Assembly (NCBI RefSeq): GCF_003634215.1
Contig: NZ_RBWX01000009.1
Span: 62,001 to 126,000, forward strand
DNA: 64,000 nucleotides
Source of the DNA: Sphingosinicella microcystinivorans
GTDB taxonomy: Bacteria > Pseudomonadota > Alphaproteobacteria > Sphingomonadales > Sphingomonadaceae
Direction of reading: 5' to 3'
Shown here: positions 1-8,020 of the stretch, piece after piece
How positions within the stretch are numbered: the stretch's first letter is position 1
Layout: each line of letters starts with the position of its first letter
Notes under the pieces: generated by a model
Told to the model about the DNA's origin: nothing
Seen by the model: only the letters and a program-made list of their open reading frames with translations
The model's database searches: none
Translations under genes and position numbers: made by a program

Positions 1-329
1 AAGAACCCCGGCTCGGGATGACGGCGCGATGGTCCCCGTAGGACCGCCCGTCATCCCGCCTCTTCCAAAATAGGTTTTCACATGAAAGGCTTGCCGCGAG
101 CCGCGACACACGTTCGCCTCGTGGAGTGCGCCCGTGCGAGAACCGAGAGCCTTACCGCAGCACACGACCGATCACGCCGGTCGGCACGCGCACATGCACG
201 CGCACGCGCACGCGCGCGATCATGCGCGAGCATGTCTCAACTTCGTCAACTTCGGGAGACATCCGGGCACGAAACGGCCGGGATTCACGGCGTTACCGCA
301 CATATATCCCTATTCGGCAAGATCGCCGG
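1..329. other. Gene-free left edge, low-complexity GC-rich sequence
   Basis: I see no convincing gene here. Positions 180-230 are an alternating CG/CA-rich tract in which cgcgca-type units recur, and this opens long arginine- and histidine-rich reading frames with no recognisable domain. Apart from the inverted repeat near the left edge, nothing is recognisable. The stretch is the 3' flank of ubiG and may hold the end of its transcript. Confidence 0.5.
14..58. repeat. Intergenic inverted repeat (hairpin)
   Basis: An 11-bp arm CGGGATGACGG (14-24) is matched by CCGTCATCCCG (48-58). An inner GGTCC/GGACC pair (31-35 and 41-45) extends the possible fold. There is no T-tract, so it is not a standard intrinsic terminator. 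Short hairpins of this composition are often dispersed between genes in GC-rich alphaproteobacteria, but I did not find a second copy in this window. Confidence 0.45.
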
Positions 330-1061
330 TCAGGCGTGAACCGCCGCCCCGATATAGTTTACGCGGCGATCATCGGAGAGTTCGAACCCCCGCGAGGGGC
401 GAAAGCCGATACCGCGCGTTTCCGTCACCTTCAGCTTGGCGTTTTCCAGCGCGGCGGTCAGTTCTTCGGGCGTCAGGAATTTGTTCCAGTCGTGCGTGCC
501 GCGCGGAATGAAGCGCAGCACCCATTCGGCGCCCACGATCAGCGTTCCATACGACAGCGCCGTGCGGTTCGGTGTCGAGAACACCAGGAGTCCGCCGGGC
601 TTCAGAAGACGCGCAATACCGGCAAGGAAAACCGGAACATCCGCGACATGCTCGACCACCTCCATGCAGGTGATCAGATCGAAGGCGTGCCCGCCTTCCA
701 CCAGCGTTTCCACGGAGGACTGGCGATAATCGATGGAAAGTCCCGCCTCCGCGGCGTGCGCCTTTGCCACGCTGATCGCCTCGGCCGCCGCGTCGATCGC
801 CGTCACACGCCCGCCGAGCCGGGCGAGAGGTTCGGCAAGGATACCTCCGCCGCAGCCAATATCGAGCACATCGAGGCCCGAAAGCCATGCCCGGTCCCGC
901 GAATCGCGACCGAAATGCGCCAGCGCCTGCTCACGAATGAAGGCCAGGCGAACCGGATTCACCTTGTGAAGCGGCGCGGAGGAACCGGCTGCGTCCCACC
1001 ATTCGTGGGCAATGCTGTCAAAAAGCCGGGCCTGCGCGGGGTCGATCGTGGTCGTGGTCAT
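330..1061 (-). CDS. ubiG: Ubiquinone biosynthesis O-methyltransferase UbiG
   Basis: A 243-residue class I SAM-dependent methyltransferase, the usual length for UbiG, which carries out both O-methylations of the ubiquinone ring. The SAM-binding motif I reads VLDIGCGGG, followed by an acidic loop residue in TAIDAAAEAI. Post-motifs LITCMEVVEHV and LLKPGGLLVFSTPNR are typical of the UbiG/COQ3 family. The N-terminal FDSIAHEWWD and the HKVNPVRL segment are strong family markers. The ATG at 1061 has a GAGAGTGGG-like ribosome site just upstream. It lies 42 bp downstream of the deacylase gene on the same strand, so read-through from that accessory operon is possible. Confidence 0.95.
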   Translation of the reverse strand: MTTTTIDPAQARLFDSIAHEWWDAAGSSAPLHKVNPVRLAFIREQALAHFGRDSRDRAWLSGLDVLDIGCGGGILAEPLARLGGRVTAIDAAAEAISVAKAHAAEAGLSIDYRQSSVETLVEGGHAFDLITCMEVVEHVADVPVFLAGIARLLKPGGLLVFSTPNRTALSYGTLIVGAEWVLRFIPRGTHDWNKFLTPEELTAALENAKLKVTETRGIGFRPSRGFELSDDRRVNYIGAAVHA

Positions 1062-1103
1062 AAGCCCACTCTCGCGCGCCGACGCCCGCGCTGCAAGGTG
1101 AGA

Positions 1104-2738
1104 CTAGCCGCAGGTGTGCCTGAGCACGGCCCCGGCGCGCACGTCCTCCAGCTTACCCTTGTCGAGCGCAACACGGCCGTTGACGATGACGGTGTCGATG
1201 CCCTTCGGATAGTCGACCGGGTTGGTCCAGCTCGCCACGTCGTCGAGCGTTTCGTAGTCGAACACGACGACGTCCGCGCGCATGCCCTGACGCACGAGCC
1301 CGCGGTCGCTGAGCCCCATGCGCTGCGCCGGCCAACCGGTCATCTTGCGAACGGCGTCTTCCAGCGTCAGCACCTGTCGGCGTTTCACATATTCGGCGAT
1401 CACGCGCGGGAACGTGCCGTAGGAGCGCGGATGAGGCAGACCGAGATCGTCGATCTCGCCCGGCTTCAGCGCTGCACCGGCATCGCTGCCGATGCTCGTC
1501 CAAGGCTGTCGGAGCGCGGTCTCGATGTCCTTCTCGTCGATCATGAAATAAAGCGCCATCGAACGCTTCGGGTAGGCATTCAGCACGATGTCCCATGCCG
1601 CGTCGGCGGGATCTATGCCGAGAGCCTTGCCGATTTCGACGAAGTTCTTGCCGTGGAACTGCGCGTATTTATCGCTGTGCGAATTGGCGAGAACGACCCG
1701 TTCCCAGCCGCCCGAGGCCTCCACGAGGTTCGACCAGTCTGGCATCGAGCCCGCGGCGACCTGCTCTTTCAGCTTCTTGCGGATTGCGGGGTCTTTCAGA
1801 CGCTCAAGCCCCTTTTCGACGCCATCGGCCCATACCCAGTTGGGCACGGTGATCTCGACGCCGGTACCGCCCGCAGGGTACGGGTACATGTCCGCCGCGA
1901 CATCCACGCCGCGCGCCCGTGCGGCCTCAACAGTCGCAACCGCCTTCGCCATGCCCGTACCCCACGCCGGTGCGTAAGCGTTCTTCAGGTGGTAGATTTC
2001 AACCTTCACACCACCCTTTTCACCAATCTCGATGGCTTCCTCGATCGCAGGCACGAGCTTCGCGCTCTCGTCGCGCATGTGCGTGGCATAGAAACCGTTG
2101 CATTGCCCGGCGACCTTGGCGAGCTCAATGAGGTCAGCCGTCGTCTGGAAGCTGCTCGGCGGGTAGATGAGCGCACTTGTCACGCCGAAGACGCCGGCCT
2201 GCATGGCCGCGGCGACTTCCTTCTTCATCGCCTCCATCTGCGCCTTCGTGGGCGCACCGGCGACGTCGCCCATCACCTTTTCGCGTGCCTGCGAGGTCGC
2301 GTAGTAGGTGCCGAAGTTGACCCCGATGCCCTGTGTTTCAAGTTTTGAAAAATAGGCGGGAATCTCAGCGGCATCGACCGGTGTGCCGCCCTCGCCCGAA
2401 AGCACCGTGGTGACGCCTTGCCGAAGCTTGTTTTCCGCCGCGCCGTTCACCGGAAGCACACGGCCAGACTGGTCCATCATGTCGATGAAGCCCGGCGAAA
2501 CATAGCGTCCGCGCGCATCAATCTCGCGCTTGCCTTTGGCCTTGATCGCCCCGACTGCGGCAATGCGGCCATCCTTGATCGCGACATCGGCGTTCACCCA
2601 GGGATTGCCCGCGCCGTCGAGCACCCTCCCGCCTCGGATCACGATGTCATAGTCCGCCGTCTGTGCCAACGCCGTGCCAGATAGCAGCATGACGCCAGCA
2701 AGCAGCGCGCCGCGCTTTCCGAATGAGGTGAAGCTCAT
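1104..2738 (-). CDS. Exported N-acyl-D-amino-acid deacylase (amidohydrolase superfamily), copy 1
   Basis: 544 residues with a signal peptide (about 1-25, ending in GTALA-Q). The rest is the D-aminoacylase/N-acyl-D-glutamate deacylase branch of the amidohydrolases, which release a free D-amino acid from an N-acyl-D-amino acid. The N-terminal beta-sandwich start (GGRVLDGAGNPW) and the terminal VFDYETLDDVA segment are characteristic. Metal-site residues H220 (ATHMRDE), H250 (IYHLK) and D419 (GSDAG) are present. The usual H-x-H after GFID is absent (GFIDMMDQ, 83-90) and the usual Cys of the GNCG motif is replaced by E116 (SGEGG). The ATG at 2738 follows a GGGAGGA ribosome site. It lies 28 bp after the DgcN-family gene, probably in one operon. 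A paralogue is at 9041. The exact acyl and amino acid specificity is unknown. Confidence 0.85.
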   Translation of the reverse strand: MSFTSFGKRGALLAGVMLLSGTALAQTADYDIVIRGGRVLDGAGNPWVNADVAIKDGRIAAVGAIKAKGKREIDARGRYVSPGFIDMMDQSGRVLPVNGAAENKLRQGVTTVLSGEGGTPVDAAEIPAYFSKLETQGIGVNFGTYYATSQAREKVMGDVAGAPTKAQMEAMKKEVAAAMQAGVFGVTSALIYPPSSFQTTADLIELAKVAGQCNGFYATHMRDESAKLVPAIEEAIEIGEKGGVKVEIYHLKNAYAPAWGTGMAKAVATVEAARARGVDVAADMYPYPAGGTGVEITVPNWVWADGVEKGLERLKDPAIRKKLKEQVAAGSMPDWSNLVEASGGWERVVLANSHSDKYAQFHGKNFVEIGKALGIDPADAAWDIVLNAYPKRSMALYFMIDEKDIETALRQPWTSIGSDAGAALKPGEIDDLGLPHPRSYGTFPRVIAEYVKRRQVLTLEDAVRKMTGWPAQRMGLSDRGLVRQGMRADVVVFDYETLDDVASWTNPVDYPKGIDTVIVNGRVALDKGKLEDVRAGAVLRHTCG

Positions 2739-2766
2739 CTTTTATCCTCCCTTGTTACTCAAACGC

Positions 2767-3807
2767 TTATTTCAGGCAGCTGTCGACGAGCGCCTCGAAC
2801 GCGCGTCCCCGGCGGATAGGGTCCGCGACAGGAAGGCCGAGGCGCTTGCTCTCGGCTTCCATGAGCGCCTCGGCTTCGGCCGCGTCCATGCCGCTGGTGT
2901 TGAAGGCGATACCGCCGCAACGGATCGCCGGGTTCGTGCGTCGGCCCATGCGGAGGTTGAGCTCGATCGTCTCCTCGATCGACGGCACCGCATAATCCGG
3001 AAGGCCCAGCATCGTCTCTCGCCCAGGCTGGTGGCACACGACGATCACGTCGGGCTGGCTACCATGCAGAAGCCCCAGCGAAACCGCTGCATAGGCCGGA
3101 TGGAACAGCGATCCCTGCCCCTCGATCACGTCCCAATGGTCTGCCGCTGCGTCGGGGCTCAGCACCTCGGCGGCGCCCGCCTCGAAGTCCGAAACCACTG
3201 CGTCCATTGGAATACCGCCGCCCGCGATCATGATGCCCGTCTGGCCCGTGGCGCGAAAGTTCACATCCACGCCGCGCTCCGCAAACGCTGCCGCAAGCGC
3301 CAGCGCCGTGTATTTCTTGCCGAGCGCACAGTCGGTTCCCACGGCAAGCAGCCGCTTGCCTGTCCGCTTGCGGCCCGACCCCACCGGCAAACCGGCCGGA
3401 GGCACGCGTATGTCAATAAGGCGTCGACCGAGCCGCTCGGCTGTAGCAGCCAGCTCGGGAACATCGACAAGGCGGTTGTGCAGCCCGCTGATAACATCGA
3501 GGCCCGCTTCCAGTGCCTCGATAAACGAAGCGATCCAGCTCGGCGCTATGAGGCCGCCCTGGTTTGCAACGCCGATCAGCACAGCCCGCGCGCCGGCAGC
3601 ATACGCCTCTTCGGGCGTCATCACAGGAAGGCCGGTCGTGACCGTCGCCCCGACGCTGAACTCGCCAACACACTTGTCGGCCGCCCAGTCCCGGACGCCA
3701 AAGGCCGTCTTCGCAAAGCCCGGCTCAGCCGTATCGCCCAGGAACAAAAGATAAGGATGTGGCAGCTGTGTTGCCGCATCCGAAGGGAGGCTGGTAATCG
3801 CGTTCAT
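2767..3807 (-). CDS. dgcN: DgcN-family protein (DUF1611), possible D-glutamate N-acetyltransferase
   Basis: 346 residues from the ATG at 3807. I chose that start because GGTGGAG precedes it by 6 bases and the extra 47 upstream residues look non-coding. The protein has the two-domain DUF1611 layout: an N-terminal Rossmann-like half (YLLFLGDTAEPGFAKTA) and a C-terminal P-loop-like half with GTDCALGKK near the middle. Characterised DgcN acts in D-glutamate catabolism, N-acetylating D-Glu before a DgcA-type epimerase converts it to the L form. No dgcA-like gene is adjacent; instead the next gene encodes an N-acyl-D-amino-acid deacylase. The family call is firm, the substrate is inferred. The gene heads the leftward operon of the D-amino-acid locus and shares its promoter region with the TonB receptor at 4310. 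Confidence 0.8.
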   Translation of the reverse strand: MNAITSLPSDAATQLPHPYLLFLGDTAEPGFAKTAFGVRDWAADKCVGEFSVGATVTTGLPVMTPEEAYAAGARAVLIGVANQGGLIAPSWIASFIEALEAGLDVISGLHNRLVDVPELAATAERLGRRLIDIRVPPAGLPVGSGRKRTGKRLLAVGTDCALGKKYTALALAAAFAERGVDVNFRATGQTGIMIAGGGIPMDAVVSDFEAGAAEVLSPDAAADHWDVIEGQGSLFHPAYAAVSLGLLHGSQPDVIVVCHQPGRETMLGLPDYAVPSIEETIELNLRMGRRTNPAIRCGGIAFNTSGMDAAEAEALMEAESKRLGLPVADPIRRGRAFEALVDSCLK

Positions 3808-4309
3808 GAATGGCTCCACCGTATGCTCGGAACGGCAAGGACTGCGGGAATAGGTTCGGCGAAACGGTCTGGCGCCATGCAGTGCTTGTAAACCCTCATC
3901 GCCCCTCCTTGTCTTCGCACGCGGGTTGTTCAGGAACGACTCCTCCAACCCGTCAGTTAGCGAAGCCAGTCTCCTGTTAAGGACAAAATGATCCTAATCA
4001 GAAATTTGTCAATTGGCACATGGTGGTACAGTGGAAAATTTCCGGAATTGCGAATCGTTTCAAAAAGTGCAATTTTGACTCCGGAGGGTGAATTGTCGAT
4101 TCGCTGACACGCCCTTTTCAGGGAGGAATCCAAACGATTCCTCGGAGGCATTGGGGAGCGTTCTGCCAAATATGGCGCTGTTTCGACGCGGCCATTTGCC
4201 GTTGTCGTAATCAGCCAAACCATCTCGCGAGCCACGCGAGACACTCTGAACCGTCAACCGCGGTTCGGATGCGGGTTGTTGCAACCAAAGGAAGGGGGGT
4301 TTTCAAATC
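3808..4309. promoter_or_regulatory. Divergent promoter region between dgcN-like gene and TonB receptor
   Basis: A 502-bp stretch without a convincing gene. Short reading frames on the minus strand (for example 3957-4244) have no recognisable domain. The stretch 3970-4060 is clearly more AT-rich than its surroundings and carries inverted repeats and the operator-like motif listed separately. It should contain leftward promoters for the dgcN-like/deacylase genes and a rightward promoter for the receptor. Confidence 0.6.
3982..4018. promoter_or_regulatory. Operator-like palindromes upstream of the TonB receptor
   Basis: GACAAA (3982-3987) is mirrored by TTTGTC (4005-4010). Overlapping it, TGTCAATTGGCA (4007-4018) is a 12-bp near-palindrome centred on AATT with ten symmetric positions. 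The word ATTTGTCAATT (4004-4014) is the exact reverse complement of AATTGACAAAT at 7943-7953, in front of the XRE-cupin regulator and the class A-type hydrolase. I infer a binding site for that regulator. Confidence 0.45.
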
Positions 4310-7129
4310 ATGATCAATAAATCCGTTCTCGTCGCATGTGGATCATCGGGCGCACGCCGCCATATCACAGGCAAGGCGCTGCTTTGCGCAACGACAGGCC
4401 TCGTCGCCTTGTGGGCCGCACCGTCGCAGGCTCAGGAAGCCGCCGCCGACGTCCAGCAGGCAGAAGATATCGGCGAGATTGTCGTCACCGGCTCCCGAAT
4501 CCAGCGCAGCGGTTTCACAGCGCCGACGCCCACGACCAACATTTCATCCGAAGACCTCGAACGCATCGCCGCGCCAAACATCGCGGACGCACTCAATCAG
4601 CTCCCCGCACTGCGCGCATCGCTCACGCCGTCCACGTCCACCAACCTCTCCACCGCGCTCGGCGGCAACTTCCTCGACCTGCGCGGCATGGGCTTCCTTC
4701 GCACGCTAACGCTCATCGACGGGAAGCGTTATGTGCCGACCACGACGACGGGTGGCCTGAACATCAATACAATCCCACAGGCGCTCATCGCGGGCACCGA
4801 TGTGGTCACGGGCGGTGCTTCGGCCGCCTATGGTTCGGACGCTGTTGCGGGCGTCGTCAACCTGCGGCTCAACAAACAACTCGAGGGCCTAAAGGGTTCT
4901 CTGCAGGGCGGAATTACCGATCATAACGACCATCGTAACTTTCTCGCATCAGCGGCCTTTGGCGCACGCTTCGGCGGGGGACGTGGGCATATTTTGCTCG
5001 GCGCTGAAGCTGCCCAGAACAGCGGCGTCGACAAGATGTCCGACCGCTCCTGGGGCAACAATCCGAGCACGATCTTCAATCCGGCTTATGCCGCCGGGAA
5101 TGGTCAACCACAGTATCTGATTGTTGATGATGCGCGGTCATCGAATGCCTCGTTCGGTGGCGTGATCAACAGCCCCGGGATCCTGCGCGGCATTCAGTTT
5201 GCTCCGGATGGAACGCCAATCCCCTTCACCTACGGCACCTCCGTGACGGCGACCACAATGAACGGCGGTGACGGCGTTCCTTCAACCGCAGACCTCGTTC
5301 TCGAAACGCCGGTAAAGCGTTACAGTGGTTTCGGTCGCCTCTCTTACGAGGTGGCAGACGACATCAAGATTTTCACTGAATTCGCGTATGGCCGAACAGA
5401 GTCGAACAACCCAAGCATCCTGGGTAACGACCAGATCACGATTCAGGCAGACAACGCCTATTTGCCCGATTCCATTCGGAACACGATGACCGCCAACGGC
5501 ATCACAAGCTTCGTGATGGGCCGCAGCCTTAAGGATTACGGGCGCGGCGGCATCGACGTGACGACCGATACATGGCAGCTCACCGGCGGCGCCGAGGGCA
5601 AGTTCGGTGACGGCTGGAGTTGGGACGCTTATTACGGCTTCGGCAAGACCCACAACCTTGCCCTATTCACTGGAAGCCGCATCACGGCAAATTGGCAGAG
5701 ATCAATGGATGCGGTGTTCCATCCGGTGACCGGCGCGATCGTCTGCCGGTCGACTATCACTGACCCCACGAACGGCTGCGTTCCGATGAACTTGTTCGGT
5801 GAAGGCAACGTCACTGAACAGGCGAAGGATTACATTCTCGGCACTGCCGTCCGTGATTGGAAAATCAAGCAGCATGTGGCTGCGCTCGCAATCCGTGGCA
5901 CGCCGTTCTCCACTTGGGCGGGTCCCGTCTCCGTGGCGTTTGGCGGCGAGTATCGCAAACAGTCGGTCAATGTGACCTCAGATCCCATGTCGGAACTGGG
6001 CGCCTTCCGTGTCGGCAATGCCAAACCGTGGTACGGCGAGGTTAATGTGAAGGAAGGCTTCCTGGAAGCGCTCGTACCGCTGGTTGCTGATCAGAGCTGG
6101 GCAAAGGCGATCGACCTCAACCTTGCAGGCCGCGTGACCGACTACAGCACGTCAGGCACCGTCAAGACCTGGAAGATCGGCGCAACTTACGACGTGAATG
6201 ACTCGCTGCGTTTGCGTGCCACGCGATCACGGGATATTCGCGCACCCAGCCTTGATGAGATGTTCGCCTCAGGCAATACATTTATCTTCGGCATCAATGA
6301 CCCTGTTCTCGGAACCAACTATTCCGTACAGAATATTCAGGGTGGCAACCCCGATCTGAAGCCGGAAGAAGCCGATACGCTGACGATGGGCGTGGTCTTC
6401 ACCCCGACCTTCATCCCGCGCTTCCGTCTGTCGGTCGATTATTACGACATTGACCTAAAGGGTGCCATCAACTCGTTGAGCACCGCGGCGATCGTGCAGC
6501 GGTGTTATACTGACACGCCCGCCCTGTGCTCGCTTATCACGCGTCCGACGCCCACGAGCAACATCACGGTAGTGCGTTCGGCGCCTGCGAACTTCCAGAG
6601 CATCAAGCTGCGCGGTGTCGATGTGGAAGTTTCGTACGCCATGCCGGTGTTTGACGGCGATCTCGATTTGAGGGCGCTCGTGAACTACACGGACAAGCTG
6701 GATTTGGTCGACGGCACCAACACAACGCACTTTGCCGGCAACACCGAGTTGATCAGCATCAACGGCGTTGGCGGCACCCCGCGCTGGCGTTTCACCACCA
6801 GCGCCGCGTATACGACCGAAGCATTCAAACTGGCGCTGACCGGTCGCTACGTCGGCGGCGGAAAAATCACGCAAGAAAATGACGGCCTACCAACGGAAAA
6901 TTCCGGAACGACCGACAAGCAGAGCGTGAACGGTCGCCTCTATCTCGATATCTCGGGTGAGGTGACACTGATCGACGACGGCAACCAGCGCGTTGCACTT
7001 TTTGGCACGATCCAGAACCTGACCGATAACGATCCGCCGATCACCGCTTACAATGGCTATGCGACGACCCGCAGTCTCTACGACATGATCGGCCGCGTCT
7101 ATAATGTTGGCGTTCGCTTCAAGTTCTGA
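4310..7129 (+). CDS. TonB-dependent outer-membrane receptor
   Basis: 939 residues. The signal peptide ends about residue 42 (APSQAQ). A TonB-box-like EIVVTGSRI at 56-64 is followed by a plug domain (NISSEDLERI, GMGFLRTLTLIDG, VVTGGASAAYGSDAVAGVVN) and a long beta-barrel that finishes with an aromatic C-terminus (YNVGVRFKF), as needed for outer-membrane assembly. The family imports a scarce ligand using TonB energy. Ligand identity cannot be read from sequence, but both flanking operons encode D-amino-acid or D-peptide enzymes, so a D-residue-containing peptide or muropeptide is a reasonable guess. ATG at 4310 follows a GGAAGGGGGG purine run. A strong hairpin lies just after the stop. Confidence 0.92.
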   Translation: MINKSVLVACGSSGARRHITGKALLCATTGLVALWAAPSQAQEAAADVQQAEDIGEIVVTGSRIQRSGFTAPTPTTNISSEDLERIAAPNIADALNQLPALRASLTPSTSTNLSTALGGNFLDLRGMGFLRTLTLIDGKRYVPTTTTGGLNINTIPQALIAGTDVVTGGASAAYGSDAVAGVVNLRLNKQLEGLKGSLQGGITDHNDHRNFLASAAFGARFGGGRGHILLGAEAAQNSGVDKMSDRSWGNNPSTIFNPAYAAGNGQPQYLIVDDARSSNASFGGVINSPGILRGIQFAPDGTPIPFTYGTSVTATTMNGGDGVPSTADLVLETPVKRYSGFGRLSYEVADDIKIFTEFAYGRTESNNPSILGNDQITIQADNAYLPDSIRNTMTANGITSFVMGRSLKDYGRGGIDVTTDTWQLTGGAEGKFGDGWSWDAYYGFGKTHNLALFTGSRITANWQRSMDAVFHPVTGAIVCRSTITDPTNGCVPMNLFGEGNVTEQAKDYILGTAVRDWKIKQHVAALAIRGTPFSTWAGPVSVAFGGEYRKQSVNVTSDPMSELGAFRVGNAKPWYGEVNVKEGFLEALVPLVADQSWAKAIDLNLAGRVTDYSTSGTVKTWKIGATYDVNDSLRLRATRSRDIRAPSLDEMFASGNTFIFGINDPVLGTNYSVQNIQGGNPDLKPEEADTLTMGVVFTPTFIPRFRLSVDYYDIDLKGAINSLSTAAIVQRCYTDTPALCSLITRPTPTSNITVVRSAPANFQSIKLRGVDVEVSYAMPVFDGDLDLRALVNYTDKLDLVDGTNTTHFAGNTELISINGVGGTPRWRFTTSAAYTTEAFKLALTGRYVGGGKITQENDGLPTENSGTTDKQSVNGRLYLDISGEVTLIDDGNQRVALFGTIQNLTDNDPPITAYNGYATTRSLYDMIGRVYNVGVRFKF

Positions 7130-7134
7130 ACGCC

Positions 7135-7174
7135 GTTGCGGGCGGTCCGGGGTTTCAGCCGGACCGTCCGCAAC
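7135..7174. terminator. Terminator-like hairpin between convergent genes
   Basis: Arms of 16 bp, GTTGCGGGCGGTCCGG (7135-7150) and CCGGACCGTCCGCAAC (7159-7174), pair with one mismatch around an 8-base loop. It sits between the receptor stop (7129) and the end of the convergent regulator gene (7179). The following attgttatt is only weakly T-rich, so termination efficiency is uncertain; the hairpin could serve both directions. Confidence 0.65.
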
Positions 7175-7178
7175 ATTG

Positions 7179-7853
7179 TTATTCGAGGTCCTTGGATAAT
7201 GGATGAAGTGCCGACTTCAGGTCGGCATCGGTAGCCGAACAGATGGAGAGGATGCGGCAGGGCCCTTCTCCCACCGCGACATAGGCATGGCCCATGCTGC
7301 CGTCGAAATAGACCGAGTCCCCGGCGGACATCAGAGAAGGAGCATAAAGGTCACAATGGAATTCGCACTGGCCTTCAAGAACCAGCGCATACTCCTCGCC
7401 CGGATGTCGCATCAGGTCGCCGAATTCAGCGATCGACCGCACGCGGACATCGATGATCATCGGATTAAGCGACTTGTTGAGAAGGTCAGCGGACGGATAG
7501 ACGTAATCGTAGGTTGCGGTGCGTATCCTGGGACCATCGCCGGAACGCGTGATCGTCCGGCGTCCCGTAGTGAGCGACCTTCCCGGCCCGGAAGCGGGTT
7601 TCGGCGCCGCAAACAAACGCGTAATGTCAATGTCGAGACCGCGACTGAGACGCATCAACTTTTCGTAGCTGAGCGATATTTTGCCTGTTTCAACCTTGGA
7701 CAATGTCGAAATCGGCATGCCGGTCCGCTTGCTCACTTCCGCAAGCGTCAGGCCGCGCTCGGTCCGGATACCGCGCAAAACTTCGCCCGGATCGATGTCC
7801 GCGGAAGAAACTGCCGCCGTAGGGCGCGCAGCACTGCGGTTTGCGGTAGACAT
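7179..7853 (-). CDS. XRE-family regulator with C-terminal cupin domain
   Basis: 224 residues from the ATG at 7853, chosen because AGGAGAGG precedes it by 7 bases. The helix-turn-helix spans about residues 22-80 (RGIRTERGLTLAEVSKRTGM, then STLSKVETGK). The C-terminal half is a cupin (about 140-207: GDLMRHPGEEYALVLEG, AGDSVYFDGSMGH) that in this family senses a small ligand. Such proteins often control amino-acid, polyamine or amidase operons. It lies convergent to the receptor and divergent from the class A-type hydrolase gene. A palindrome before its own start matches sequence in front of the receptor, consistent with local and autogenous control. The ligand is unknown; a D-amino acid is an inference. 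Confidence 0.88.
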   Translation of the reverse strand: MSTANRSAARPTAAVSSADIDPGEVLRGIRTERGLTLAEVSKRTGMPISTLSKVETGKISLSYEKLMRLSRGLDIDITRLFAAPKPASGPGRSLTTGRRTITRSGDGPRIRTATYDYVYPSADLLNKSLNPMIIDVRVRSIAEFGDLMRHPGEEYALVLEGQCEFHCDLYAPSLMSAGDSVYFDGSMGHAYVAVGEGPCRILSICSATDADLKSALHPLSKDLE

Positions 7854-7931
7854 TCTAATCCTCTCCTGTTGCCGCAAGCTAGCAGAGCAACGCCCTGCTG
7901 TCATGACCGCGAAACGTTATTCGCTACACCA

Positions 7932-7962
7932 GATTTTTCAAAAATTGACAAATATGAAAATC
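7932..7962. promoter_or_regulatory. Operator-like dyad between regulator and class A-type hydrolase
   Basis: GATTTTTCA (7932-7940) and TGAAAATC (7955-7962) form an imperfect inverted repeat around AATTGACAAAT (7943-7953). That 11-mer is identical, inverted, to 4004-4014 before the receptor gene. The position, 79 bp from the regulator start and about 60 bp from the hydrolase start, suits control of both divergent genes. Confidence 0.45.
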
Positions 7963-8020
7963 GCCGCAGTCTCTTCGCGGCGGATCACCCCTTTACCGAC
8001 AAATGATGAAAGGACTGCCC

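Noticed and set aside
180-230. CG/CA-rich tract considered as a CRISPR or tandem repeat
   Set aside because: The units are not regularly spaced and no spacers exist; it is low-complexity sequence.
126-2348. A 740-residue plus-strand frame across ubiG and the deacylase
   Set aside because: It is arginine- and histidine-rich, has no domain, and lies antisense to two well-supported genes.
3957-4244. A 95-residue minus-strand frame in the divergent promoter region
   Set aside because: No recognisable domain and poor ribosome site; it overlaps operator-like repeats.
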